42,262 nt of DNA, from the NCBI RefSeq assembly GCF_025567465.1, contig NZ_JAOQKI010000023.1, positions 1-42,262 of the forward strand, in the 5' to 3' direction. The first letter of the stretch is position 1, and every line of letters begins with the position of its first letter. This stretch comes from Roseburia_C amylophila (GTDB lineage Bacteria; Bacillota; Clostridia; Lachnospirales; Lachnospiraceae). Shown here in pieces: positions 27,177 to 35,034 of the stretch. A program made the translations under genes and the position numbers. The notes below the pieces were generated by a model. The model did not search any database, was not told the origin of the DNA, and saw nothing but the letters and a program-made list of their open reading frames with translations.

Positions 27177-28859
27177 CTATTGTTCACTATATGCATTTTT
27201 TATTGCATCCTGCGCCGCATCTTTACGTTCTAATATCTGCTGCTTGATTTCATCAGTCTTATCCGTTGTTGTATCCACGGCATCGTTTCTGTCAAGGACA
27301 TCCTGATAAAACGCTTGTATCCGGCTCTCTTCGATTCCATCTGATTTAAACTTTCTGGCATAATTTTCGATTGAATCCAAACACAGTTTGTATACTTCAA
27401 GATTTACAATCTCGCTGTCTTCACCATCTACAATCTCCAGTAAATCTTCCAAATTCTGAAAGTACGGTGCATAGGTTCCCTTATCTGATGCTTCCTCAAC
27501 ATTCAATGTCACATCTCTTGTAAACTGACCGATTTCTTTATATACCTGTGTAATCAGATGATAATCCGATTCTTCGCTTCCATAATCATACGCATCTGAA
27601 AACCACTGAACAGAACTCTTTATTCTTGTTATCTGGTTATCACTGGTATCTGTTTTCCCATAATCATAGTAATACCAGTACAATCTTCCTATTTCATAGG
27701 CTAAATCTGCATAATCATCCTGTTCCCGAAGTCCGCTCAAATTATTATTGATTTTCTTTTTAAATTCATTCTCTTCTTCTACCGTAAAAACCGCATCATC
27801 TTTAAACGCAGCAATAAGACCTAAATAGGCCTTTGTATCTGTCGGTTTGATATCAACCGCTTCTAAATATATTTCTATTTTTTCTTCATCTGTTGCTGAT
27901 TTTTCTGCCTGTAACAGCAAATTATCGTAATCATTATTTTTTACATGTCTTTGTAGAAGCTGCCCGGTAATACCAATTCCCAGACTCACTACTGCAGCCA
28001 GCAGCATTCCATAGAATGTATATAACTTTTTCTTCTGCTTCTTCTGATATGTCTCATCCGCTTCCTCATAATGCAAAATTGCATATAGAAGTTCTGCACA
28101 TGACTGATATCTTTCTTCCGGGTTAATTCTGGTACATTTTAAAATAATACTTTCCAGTCCTGATGACAGATTCGGATTCCAATAACGAATCGGATAAATC
28201 TCATAAGGCGGCTCACAGGGATTCTTTCCGGTCACCAGATGATACAATGTCACTCCCAGACAATAAATGTCGGTTCTCTGGTCTGTCTGTCCCTTTCCTC
28301 CGAACTGCTCCGGAGCTGCATATCCTTTTGTTCCAAGGCTGACGGTATCCTCCAGATTGTGTTCCTTATATTCTCTTGCAATCCCAAAATCAATCAGCTT
28401 TATATTTCCGTTTGGCTGCAGCATGATATTTGCCGGTTTCATGTCTCTATATATAATTGGCGGATTCTGCATATGTAAGTAATCCAATACTCCGCACAAT
28501 TCTTCTGCCCACTCAATTACAGTTTCCTGTGGCTGAGCACCATCTCTCTCCAGCACCTTATTCAGTGGTTCGCCTTCTATATAGTCCATTACAACATAGA
28601 TAACATCCTCTTTATCTATGATATCTACAATTCTAGGCAGACAGGGATGATCCAGTTTTTTCATCATATTAGCTTCCGCAATGGCTGACTGTACGACTAC
28701 TTCATTATTCTTATCCCGTGCTCGTTTTTTAATTTCTTTTACCGCCCATTGCTTATTCAGATTCTTATCCATTGCAAGATAAACCTCTGACATACCGCCT
28801 TTTCCAATCAGCTTTAATATTTCATACTTCCCCTCAATCAATGTACCTATTATTGCCAC
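27177..28859 (-). CDS. Membrane Ser/Thr protein kinase (PknB-like) with external helical domain
   Basis: This 560-residue protein starts at GTG with AGAGGA upstream. The kinase domain has GKGGMSEVY (residues 19-27), Lys41, YRDMKPAN (Asp139), DFG (157-159), an activation loop with Thr171/Ser173/Thr176, and APE (181-183). A transmembrane helix lies at about 278-299, and the last 260 residues form a helical, TPR-like external domain rather than PASTA repeats. With the adjacent PP2C phosphatase and FHA proteins it forms a phospho-signalling module for this secretion locus. Confidence 0.95.
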   Translation of the reverse strand: MAIIGTLIEGKYEILKLIGKGGMSEVYLAMDKNLNKQWAVKEIKKRARDKNNEVVVQSAIAEANMMKKLDHPCLPRIVDIIDKEDVIYVVMDYIEGEPLNKVLERDGAQPQETVIEWAEELCGVLDYLHMQNPPIIYRDMKPANIMLQPNGNIKLIDFGIAREYKEHNLEDTVSLGTKGYAAPEQFGGKGQTDQRTDIYCLGVTLYHLVTGKNPCEPPYEIYPIRYWNPNLSSGLESIILKCTRINPEERYQSCAELLYAILHYEEADETYQKKQKKKLYTFYGMLLAAVVSLGIGITGQLLQRHVKNNDYDNLLLQAEKSATDEEKIEIYLEAVDIKPTDTKAYLGLIAAFKDDAVFTVEEENEFKKKINNNLSGLREQDDYADLAYEIGRLYWYYYDYGKTDTSDNQITRIKSSVQWFSDAYDYGSEESDYHLITQVYKEIGQFTRDVTLNVEEASDKGTYAPYFQNLEDLLEIVDGEDSEIVNLEVYKLCLDSIENYARKFKSDGIEESRIQAFYQDVLDRNDAVDTTTDKTDEIKQQILERKDAAQDAIKNAYSEQ

Positions 28860-28874
28860 AATAATTTTTCCTCT

Positions 28875-29648
28875 TTAATCTTCTGTACTTTTACCTATAT
28901 AAATAACCGTGATATTATCCGTTTCTCCACGCTTCATATTTAATTGAATTAACTGATGAAGTTTTTCTTCTATCTGACCTTTAGAATTCCATTTCGAATT
29001 ACTCAGTGCCTGATATATTTCTAGTTCCGTTATCTTATGCCAAAAACCATCTGAGCATAATAAGAAGCTGCTTTCATTTTCCACTTTGCCTTCCACAAAA
29101 TCCGGCTTCACATTTTGCGATGCTCCGATACACTGTAACAGCACATTTCTCCGTGGGTCTGTTAATGCTTCCTCTTCTGTCATGTTTCCTCGTTTTATCT
29201 CTCTTGCCACAAAGGACTGATCCTCTGTCAGCTGCACAAGTGCCGAATCTATTCTGTATGTCCGGGAATCTCCCACCTGCGCAATTATATACTGTTTATA
29301 ATCAACTAACAGAATTACGGTCAGGGTTGTCCCCAATTCTACCTCATGTTTTTTCCCGTAATTCCATATTTTTCCATTCAAATTTACAATCAGATTTTCC
29401 CACTGTTCTTTTATCAAAGATACCTTCCCGTCTGTATATGGCAACGTTTTCATAAACCAGTCAGAAAACCCCTGCACTACAGTTGCACTGGCAAGTTCTC
29501 CCTTGCTTAAGCCTCCCATGCCATCACACAGCACTGCCATGCAGACTGTCTTATCCTTTACTACTGCTATCTTCACGCATAAGCTGTCCTGATTGACCTT
29601 TTTCTTCGTTCCAATATCAGTTCCGTAAGCTGTAATATATGTATTCAT
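28875..29648 (-). CDS. PP2C-family Ser/Thr phosphatase
   Basis: This 257-residue protein has PPM motifs: NQDS (Asp21), CDGMGG (Asp42-Gly46), GDSRTYRI, LCSDGFW and ETDNITV, which place the metal-binding aspartates. It is soluble and 16 bp upstream of the kinase gene, so the pair form the usual reversible switch. It is the first gene of the minus-strand T7SS operon, and AGGACTGAAGG precedes its ATG. Confidence 0.95.
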   Translation of the reverse strand: MNTYITAYGTDIGTKKKVNQDSLCVKIAVVKDKTVCMAVLCDGMGGLSKGELASATVVQGFSDWFMKTLPYTDGKVSLIKEQWENLIVNLNGKIWNYGKKHEVELGTTLTVILLVDYKQYIIAQVGDSRTYRIDSALVQLTEDQSFVAREIKRGNMTEEEALTDPRRNVLLQCIGASQNVKPDFVEGKVENESSFLLCSDGFWHKITELEIYQALSNSKWNSKGQIEEKLHQLIQLNMKRGETDNITVIYIGKSTED

Positions 29649-30010
29649 CCTTCAGTCCTTCCAGAAACAGACAAATAAATACTTTCTCTCATTGTCCTAT
29701 ATTAAATTGTTTTATAAATTGTTTGGGATATCTGCCGGAGAATTCCGACATATATGAACTTTCTTACTCTAAAATAAGATAAATATTATTTTCATAGCTC
29801 ATACTCCCGCTGTTTCTTCAACAACCACCTAATAGCTTAATCATTTTACCTTTTTCTGTCAATAAGCATTTTGTATAAAACATCTCATCATATTTGTATA
29901 ATTTTCACAAAAGCGAATTATATAACTTTTACATTTCATTATGTACTTCCGGAAATATATGCTATAATGGACGCATATTTGATTCATTTACTAAGGAGAG
30001 GTATTTTACA
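29649..30010. other. Divergent intergenic region between the T7SS operon and the CPBP protease
   Basis: The 362-bp A/T-rich stretch separates the minus-strand phosphatase start from the plus-strand protease start. The only convincing promoter element reads right, for the protease. On the minus strand several TATAAA/TAATAT runs lie around 29700-29725, but I cannot pair them with a good -35, so the T7SS operon promoter remains unplaced. I see no RNA gene. Confidence 0.5.
29960..29968 (+). promoter_or_regulatory. Extended -10 promoter for the CPBP protease
   Basis: TGCTATAAT is a perfect extended -10 (TG-N-TATAAT). The -35 region is weak, which is normal for this promoter class. The ribosome site AAGGAGAGG and ATG follow at 29993-30013, a 5' leader of about 35 bases. 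Confidence 0.65.
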
Positions 30011-31114
30011 ATGAAAGAAAAATTTAAAAATCTGTCAGCACCCGTTGGAATTGTGCTGTCTATTGTAGCGGTTATTCTTTTTACCGGGTTATTGTTGGGA
30101 CTTGGCTTTGTTTTAGGAAAAATTCCAGGATTAAATGAACAAAACGACTACCTGCTTCAGGCAATCGCAGAATTTATCATTCTGATTGTTTTCCTGATTA
30201 TAACCTTTGTGATTGGTTATACCCGCATCTTTACGGAAAATGTTGCCGGCTGGCTCAGAAGTTTATATACCGGCGGTTTCTTTGTGGTTTACTGTCTGTT
30301 CAGCCTTATTGCACAGATTTATCTTTGCAGTATGTCAAAAGTGGGAAATGTAAGAACTGCTTTGGAAATTATATTCTATATAGTTGCTATTTTTCTGGTT
30401 GGACTGGTAGAAGAACTGGTTTTTCGAGGTGTCATTTTTAATCTGTTACTGAACAGTTTTCCAAAAACAAGAAAAGGCATTACTGGTGCCATTGTTTTAG
30501 GCGGCGTCCTCTTTGGTCTGATGCATTTTGTAAATATCCTTTCCGGAGTGAAATTTACAAGTGCACTGATTCAGGTTATCTCCGCTGCTCTGATGGGTAT
30601 TTTATTCTGTACAATATATGCATCTACCCGCAATTTCTGGATGCTTGTCATTTTCCATGCCCTTGTTGATTTTGCCAGCCTGCTTTCCACCGGAATTTTC
30701 GATGCCGGAAATATTGTGTCCCAGATCAATACTTTCTCCGCAATTAATTCCCTGTCATTTATCATGCTGGCGATTCCGATGTTTGTCATGCTGCGTAAAT
30801 CCAGACGCATCCGCTTAGAGATGCTCTACAACAACGTTCCGATTTATGATGATGAACACGAAGCTAAGATGCTTTCCATTGTATCTCTTGTTCTTGGTAT
30901 TATCAGTCTGGTACTTTCCTGCATCGGCTATCTGATTGGGCTTGGTATTGTGGGCATTTTTGCAGCAATTCTTTCCAAGAAAGCCAAGCCTTATAACAAC
31001 TCTATGGCTACTGCCGGAATGATTACTTCCATCATAGGAATTATCCTTTCTGCCATTGCTGTGGTTCTTCTCAGCGTGGTCTACTCCAGCGATATGATGG
31101 CGCAGTTTATGTAA
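30011..31114 (+). CDS. CPBP-family intramembrane metalloprotease with DUF4190-like tail
   Basis: This 367-residue protein starts at the ATG next to AAGGAG; upstream in-frame ATGs lie before the promoter and are not used. It has many membrane helices. The CPBP (Abi/Rce1) motifs are VEELVFRG (EExxxR), GLMHFVN and FHALVDF, which supply the metal ligands. The last 85 residues, after a cytoplasmic loop, form two more helices with SIVSLVLGIISLVLS and AGMITSIIGI, typical of DUF4190. CPBP proteins act in CAAX-type processing, bacteriocin immunity or protein secretion; the role here is unknown. It is monocistronic with its own terminator. Confidence 0.9.
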   Translation: MKEKFKNLSAPVGIVLSIVAVILFTGLLLGLGFVLGKIPGLNEQNDYLLQAIAEFIILIVFLIITFVIGYTRIFTENVAGWLRSLYTGGFFVVYCLFSLIAQIYLCSMSKVGNVRTALEIIFYIVAIFLVGLVEELVFRGVIFNLLLNSFPKTRKGITGAIVLGGVLFGLMHFVNILSGVKFTSALIQVISAALMGILFCTIYASTRNFWMLVIFHALVDFASLLSTGIFDAGNIVSQINTFSAINSLSFIMLAIPMFVMLRKSRRIRLEMLYNNVPIYDDEHEAKMLSIVSLVLGIISLVLSCIGYLIGLGIVGIFAAILSKKAKPYNNSMATAGMITSIIGIILSAIAVVLLSVVYSSDMMAQFM

Positions 31115-31128
31115 AAGTTCAACATGGA

Positions 31129-31155
31129 AAGCCCGGATTGCTCCGGGCTTTTCTT
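31129..31155 (+). terminator. Rho-independent terminator of the CPBP gene
   Basis: AAGCCCGGA, a four-base loop TTGC and TCCGGGCTT form a nine-base perfect stem followed by TTCTT. It lies 14 bp after the stop codon. Confidence 0.9.
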
Positions 31156-31195
31156 CTACATTGTTTACATTGTTTAAATTTTTTGGATACGAGGG

Positions 31196-31468
31196 CTATG
31201 CTTCTTCTTCCTTGTCATCCAGATTTACTACGATTATATTTTTTCTTGTAACCGCGCCAATTTCCTCCAGTGCATTGAGCATACGGTATACCGTTGCTGT
31301 TCCAATGCTTTTGTCCTTCTTGGACGCTCTGTAATAAATTTCCTTACAACTGGAGCAGTTATCTTCTAAGATAATATCCAAAAGAATACGACGCTGCTTT
31401 GTCATCCGGCATCCCCGGTCTTTCAGCATCTTGATTATCTTGTCTCTGGTCTGTGTCGTCTGCGTCAT
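31196..31468 (-). CDS. Short Fur-like winged-helix regulator, last gene of the feo operon
   Basis: This protein has 90 residues from MTQTTQTRDK; GGAGG lies five bases before this ATG. It contains only the Fur DNA-binding half: RMTKQRRILLDIIL, then a recognition helix GTATVYRMLNALEEIG. The roughly 50-residue metal-binding dimerisation half of Fur (usual length 140-150) is absent. It has Cys20 and a C-x-x-C pair (Cys38, Cys41), unusual at this position and able in principle to bind metal. It probably senses or tunes iron uptake from within the operon. Confidence 0.83.
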   Translation of the reverse strand: MTQTTQTRDKIIKMLKDRGCRMTKQRRILLDIILEDNCSSCKEIYYRASKKDKSIGTATVYRMLNALEEIGAVTRKNIIVVNLDDKEEEA

Positions 31469-31486
31469 GCCTGCCTCCAATCTAGA

Positions 31487-31624
31487 TTAATGGCAATGTC
31501 CATCACAGTGCTTGCAGTTCACACCACACTGCAGTGATTTTCCTGCCTTTTTGTCTTTTACCATGCTTCGAATTATAAGTGCAACGACTGCTACAACTAC
31601 AGCTCCAACAATAACTGTACCCAT
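31487..31624 (-). CDS. FeoB-associated Cys-rich membrane peptide
   Basis: This 45-residue peptide starts at an ATG behind AAAGGAG, 28 bp after the feoB stop. One transmembrane helix (VIVGAVVVAVVALII) is followed by a basic stretch and a Cys/His-rich end (CGVNCKHCDGHCH). This matches the small FeoB-associated Cys-rich family found after feoB in many Clostridia. It may hand over or bind ferrous iron at the inner face of the transporter. Confidence 0.88.
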   Translation of the reverse strand: MGTVIVGAVVVAVVALIIRSMVKDKKAGKSLQCGVNCKHCDGHCH

Positions 31625-31652
31625 CGTAATCACTCCTTTCTGTTATGGCGGA

Positions 31653-33818
31653 TTATTTTGCTTTTACTGTTACATTTAATGTCTGGCTTTCCTTATAAGG
31701 ACGGAACAAAAGATAAATGAATCCGATGATTAAAAGGAATGCGACTACTGTTCCAATACCAAATGTTCCTGCTGTAATTAAGGAACCAATCTGGAAGATA
31801 CATAAGGATACAACATATGCAAGGATACACTGATATCCGATTGCGAACCAGAACCATTTTGTATTGTTCATCTCACGTTTGATTGCACCCATAGCTGCGA
31901 AACATGGTGCACACAGTAAGTTGAATACTAAGTAGGAATATGCTGCAAGTGCAGTCATGCTGCTTGCCAGATTACCCCAGATTTCTGCTCCGTCTTCTGC
32001 AACTTCTGCAAATCCGAATAACTGTCCGATTGTTCCTACTACGTTCTCTTTTGCAATTAATCCGGTAATCGCTGCAACAGTCATCTTCCAGTTACCCCAT
32101 CCAAGAGGTGCGAAGATCCATGCAACTGCATTACCAATCTTAGCTAAGATACATTCTGCCTGAGCAGCTTCCAGAGCGGTTCCTTCCAGTCCGTCAAAGC
32201 TTAACATTCCGAAGCTTCCGTCTGTCCATCCAAAGTTCATTAAGAACCAGACTACGATAGTTGATAAGAGAATGATGGTACCAGCTTTCTTAATAAAGGA
32301 CCAGCCTCTCTCCCACATGCTTCTTAATACGTTTCCAACTGTTGGCCAGTGATATGCCGGTAACTCCATAACGAATGGTGCCGGATCTCCAGCGAACATC
32401 TTTGTTTTCTTTAAGATAATACCGGAGCAGATGATTGCTGCGATACCAACGAAATATGCACTTGGTGCAACCCATGAAGCTCCATCAAACAATGCACCTG
32501 CGATCAATGCGATGATTGGAAGTTTTGCTCCACATGGGATAAATGTTGTTGTCATGATTGTCATCTTACGGTCTCTGTCATTTTCAATGGTTCTTGATGC
32601 CATAACTCCAGGAACACCACAACCACTACCGATTAACATCGGGATAAATGATTTTCCGGAAAGACCGAATTTACGGAAGATACGGTCCATGATAAATGCG
32701 ACACGAGCCATATAACCGCAGGACTCTAAGAATGCTAAGAAGATGAATAATACCAGCATCTGCGGTACGAATCCGAGAACCGCACCAACACCGGAGATAA
32801 TACCATCTACGATAAGACCTGTCAGCCAGTCTGCACATCCGATATTTTCAAAGAAGTTCTGTGCTGCCGGGATAATCCACTCACCAAAGAGAGTATCATT
32901 GGTCCAGTCTGTTAAAATGGAACCTACTGTTGTTACAGATACATAATATACAACCCACATAACTACTGCGAAGATTGGCAGTGCCAGCCAGCGGTTTGTT
33001 ACGATACGGTCAATCTTATCGGAAGTAGAAAGTGCTTTCTTGCCATTCTTGGTAATACACTCACCAATAATGCTTGAAATATATACATATCTTTCATTTG
33101 TGATAATACTTTCGGTATCATCATCAAATGCATCTTCCATTTCTTTGATTTCTGCAGATACATCTGCTTTCTGTTTCATCTGCTCTGCAATCTTATCATC
33201 TTTCTCAAGAAGTTTGATTGCGAAGAAACGTTTCTGTTCTTCCGGAATGTCACTTCCTAATTTTTCTTCTGCTTTGCGGATGATGTCCTCCGCTTCTTTC
33301 GAGAACTCATGTACCGGAGCTGCTGCTTTCTGTTTTGCTGCTTCGATTGCTTTCTCTGCTGCTGCTGTAATTCCGGTTCCCTTTAATGCAGAAATTTCAA
33401 CAACTTCGCATCCTAATTTCTTAGAAAGCTTGTCGATATGTATCTGGTCTCCGGATTTCTTTACCAAGTCCATCATGTTTACAGCCATGATAACCGGAAT
33501 TCCCAGTTCCATTAACTGTGTAGAAAGATAAAGGTTTCTCTCGATGTTAGTTCCATCTACAATATTTAAGATTGCATCCGGCCGATCGTTAATCAGATAA
33601 TTTCTTGCAACAACTTCTTCCAGTGTATATGGTGATAAGGAATAGATACCTGGTAAGTCCATGATTGTTACATCCTTATGACCTTTTAACTTTCCTTCTT
33701 TTTTCTCTACAGTTACGCCCGGCCAGTTACCTACGAACTGGTTAGAACCTGTCAGAGCATTAAATAATGTGGTTTTTCCACTGTTGGGATTTCCTGCTAA
33801 TGCAATTTTAATCGCCAT
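31653..33818 (-). CDS. feoB: Ferrous iron transporter FeoB
   Basis: This protein has 721 residues, full length. The N-terminal G domain has GNPNSGKT (9-16), GNWPGVTVE (G2), MDLPG (G3) and NMMD (G4). The membrane part starts near residue 275 and has the two Gate motifs, including GSGCGVPGVMASR and LCAPCFAAMGAIKRE. It imports Fe2+ driven by GTP hydrolysis. The gene is separated from the second feoA by a 159-bp regulatory gap, and AGAGGAG precedes the ATG. Confidence 0.98.
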   Translation of the reverse strand: MAIKIALAGNPNSGKTTLFNALTGSNQFVGNWPGVTVEKKEGKLKGHKDVTIMDLPGIYSLSPYTLEEVVARNYLINDRPDAILNIVDGTNIERNLYLSTQLMELGIPVIMAVNMMDLVKKSGDQIHIDKLSKKLGCEVVEISALKGTGITAAAEKAIEAAKQKAAAPVHEFSKEAEDIIRKAEEKLGSDIPEEQKRFFAIKLLEKDDKIAEQMKQKADVSAEIKEMEDAFDDDTESIITNERYVYISSIIGECITKNGKKALSTSDKIDRIVTNRWLALPIFAVVMWVVYYVSVTTVGSILTDWTNDTLFGEWIIPAAQNFFENIGCADWLTGLIVDGIISGVGAVLGFVPQMLVLFIFLAFLESCGYMARVAFIMDRIFRKFGLSGKSFIPMLIGSGCGVPGVMASRTIENDRDRKMTIMTTTFIPCGAKLPIIALIAGALFDGASWVAPSAYFVGIAAIICSGIILKKTKMFAGDPAPFVMELPAYHWPTVGNVLRSMWERGWSFIKKAGTIILLSTIVVWFLMNFGWTDGSFGMLSFDGLEGTALEAAQAECILAKIGNAVAWIFAPLGWGNWKMTVAAITGLIAKENVVGTIGQLFGFAEVAEDGAEIWGNLASSMTALAAYSYLVFNLLCAPCFAAMGAIKREMNNTKWFWFAIGYQCILAYVVSLCIFQIGSLITAGTFGIGTVVAFLLIIGFIYLLFRPYKESQTLNVTVKAK

Positions 33819-33866
33819 CTTTTTTACTCCTCTTTTCTTCTTTCTTTTATCATTTTTGAATTTCCT

Positions 33867-33885
33867 GCATAGAGCCTTTCTATGC
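33867..33885 (-). promoter_or_regulatory. Stem-loop in the feoB leader
   Basis: GCATAGA and TCTATGC form a perfect seven-base stem around five bases, about 50 bp before the feoB start. On the minus strand no U-run follows, so it is not a terminator. It may stabilise the feoB message or act as a leader structure. Confidence 0.45.
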
Positions 33886-33886
33886 C

Positions 33887-33962
33887 GTTAGTCCGATATT
33901 TCTTTTGTTAGTCGGACTGTTTCAATGTTAGCTTAGCATTCCTTATGTTAGTATTTACTAAC
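33887..33962. promoter_or_regulatory. Four GTTAG elements at exact 20-bp spacing upstream of feoB
   Basis: GTTAG begins at 33887, 33907, 33927 and 33947. The last element is part of a perfect palindrome, GTTAGTATTTACTAAC (33947-33962). DtxR/MntR-type regulators recognise TTAGG/CTAA half-sites, and such a regulator is encoded nearby. AGTCCGA (33890-33896) and TCGGACT (33912-33918) also form an inverted repeat. The array probably binds a metal-dependent repressor. Confidence 0.65.
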
Positions 33963-33977
33963 CTATGTGCAAAAAAA

Positions 33978-34199
33978 TTACTCTACTTCAATCATTTCTG
34001 CATCTGCTTTACGAAGAGAAAGCTCATAGCCTCTGACTGTCACCTCTACCGGATCACCCAGTGGAGCAACCTTTCTTACATAAACGTCCACGCCCTTGGT
34101 AATTCCCATGTCCATGATACGTCTCTTTACCGGTCCCTCTCCGGACAGCTTTTTCACCTTTACGGTCTGACCGCAGGCTACTTCTTTTAATGTCTTCAT
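33978..34199 (-). CDS. feoA: FeoA-domain protein (proximal to feoB)
   Basis: This 73-residue protein starts at MKTLKEVACGQ, with GGAGGAAA just upstream; the in-frame ATG 18 codons earlier lies in the preceding gene end. It has the SH3-like FeoA pattern: VKVKKLSGEGPVKRRIMDMG, a turn GVDVYVRKVAPLGDPVEV, and RGYELSLRKADAEMIEVE. It is a cytosolic partner of FeoB. It follows the other feoA gene by 19 bp. Confidence 0.94.
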   Translation of the reverse strand: MKTLKEVACGQTVKVKKLSGEGPVKRRIMDMGITKGVDVYVRKVAPLGDPVEVTVRGYELSLRKADAEMIEVE

Positions 34200-34218
34200 A
34201 ATTTCCTCCTTCTGGCTG

Positions 34219-34431
34219 TTACACCATAATCTTATTTGCCATGTCTTTTCCAATTGCTACTCTGGATTCTTTGACATTTACAATCATATTTCCATTTACC
34301 TCAGATACTACTGTTACTGTACCACCAGCAACAAAGCCAAGGTTCTCAAGAAATCTTCTTGTTTCTTCTTTACCGCCGACCTTCTTAATTACGTTCGGCT
34401 CTCCTTCTTTTACCATAGATAAAGGCATCAT
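34219..34431 (-). CDS. feoA: FeoA-domain protein (first gene of the feo operon)
   Basis: This 70-residue FeoA-like SH3 domain contains ETRRFLENLGFVAGG, VTVVSEVNGNMIVNVKESRVAIGKDMA. GAGGAG precedes two adjacent ATGs; either may start it. Tandem feoA genes ahead of feoB are common in Clostridia. It lies just downstream of the DtxR-type operator at 34481, so it is the first regulated gene. Confidence 0.93.
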   Translation of the reverse strand: MMPLSMVKEGEPNVIKKVGGKEETRRFLENLGFVAGGTVTVVSEVNGNMIVNVKESRVAIGKDMANKIMV

Positions 34432-34480
34432 ACTCTCCTCTTTTCTATTGTGCTATTGTTAATTTTTTCTCATTTCATTG

Positions 34481-34509
34481 GTTAGTATATTCTAACTATC
34501 ATTAGTTGT
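34481..34509. promoter_or_regulatory. DtxR-type operator upstream of feoA
   Basis: GTTAGTATATTCTAAC (34481-34496) is an inverted repeat with five-base arms, and a further ATTAG starts at 34501, exactly 20 bp after the first. The same arrangement and spacing occur upstream of feoB. It lies about 50 bp ahead of the feoA start on the minus strand. Confidence 0.65.
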
Positions 34510-34569
34510 CAAGAACGTTTTTGAGAAATTTTTATCATTAAGAAACATTTTTTAGATTCACTTTATGAT

Positions 34570-34598
34570 TTGATATGTTCGGCTTAATATGTTATACT
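34570..34598 (+). promoter_or_regulatory. Promoter of the DtxR-family gene
   Basis: TTGATA (34570-34575), 17 bp, TATACT (34593-34598). The start codon follows 54 bp downstream, after GGGGGTGG. No clear GTTAG palindrome overlaps it, so autoregulation is not evident. Confidence 0.7.
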
Positions 34599-34651
34599 TA
34601 CCTAAATTCATGTATTATTATAGAAAAAAACTCTAATGGGGGTGGTGTTAT

Positions 34652-35014
34652 ATGGCAATAAATGAATCAGCAGAAAATTATCTTGAGACTATTCTTATGC
34701 TGAGCAAAAAGCTTCCTGTGGTTCGTTCTGTAGATATTGCCAATGAACTTGGCTTTAAAAAATCCAGTGTCAGCATTGCAATGAAGAATTTAAGAGAAAA
34801 GAATCATATTACAGTAACCGATTCCGGTTTCATCTATCTTACCGACTCCGGTCGCGAAATTGCAGAAATGATTTATGAACGTCACGAATTCCTTTCTACC
34901 TGGTTAGAAAGTCTTGGTGTACCAAAGGAAATCGCAACAGAAGATGCATGCAAAATGGAACATGTTATCAGTAAAGAAAGCTTTACCGCAATCAAAAAAG
35001 CTTTGAAGCAGTAA
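34652..35014 (+). CDS. Short DtxR/MntR-family metal-dependent regulator
   Basis: This 120-residue protein has a winged helix-turn-helix (VRSVDIANELGFKKSSVSIA, recognition helix) followed by a dimerisation helix region (GREIAEMIYERHEFLSTWLE, EDACKMEHVISKES) carrying the Glu/His/Cys/Met-type metal ligands of the family. The C-terminal SH3/FeoA-like domain of DtxR is absent; two free-standing FeoA proteins are encoded next door. It is divergent from feoA and is the best candidate repressor of the feo operon. Confidence 0.93.
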   Translation: MAINESAENYLETILMLSKKLPVVRSVDIANELGFKKSSVSIAMKNLREKNHITVTDSGFIYLTDSGREIAEMIYERHEFLSTWLESLGVPKEIATEDACKMEHVISKESFTAIKKALKQ

Positions 35015-35034
35015 TACTACTGCTCCAAAGCTTT
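34997..35034. terminator. Bidirectional terminator shared by two convergent genes
   Basis: AAAGCTTTG...GCAGTA, loop ATAC, TACTGC...CAAAGCTTT with one internal mismatch; it has a T-run on each side in the respective direction. Both stop codons (35012-35014 plus, 35017-35019 minus) fall in or next to the loop. Confidence 0.9.

Noticed and set aside
29894..30010. Longer N-terminus for the CPBP protease
   Set aside because: The upstream codons run through the promoter region and the ribosome site; the ATG at 30011 has AAGGAG at the right distance.
33890..33918. AGTCCGA/TCGGACT inverted repeat as a terminator before feoB
   Set aside because: The loop is 15 bases and no U-run follows on the minus strand; the phased GTTAG elements explain the region better.
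31653..34431. Iron riboswitch or other RNA switch upstream of feoA or feoB
   Set aside because: Only one short hairpin and operator-like repeats are visible; no conserved riboswitch core was recognised.
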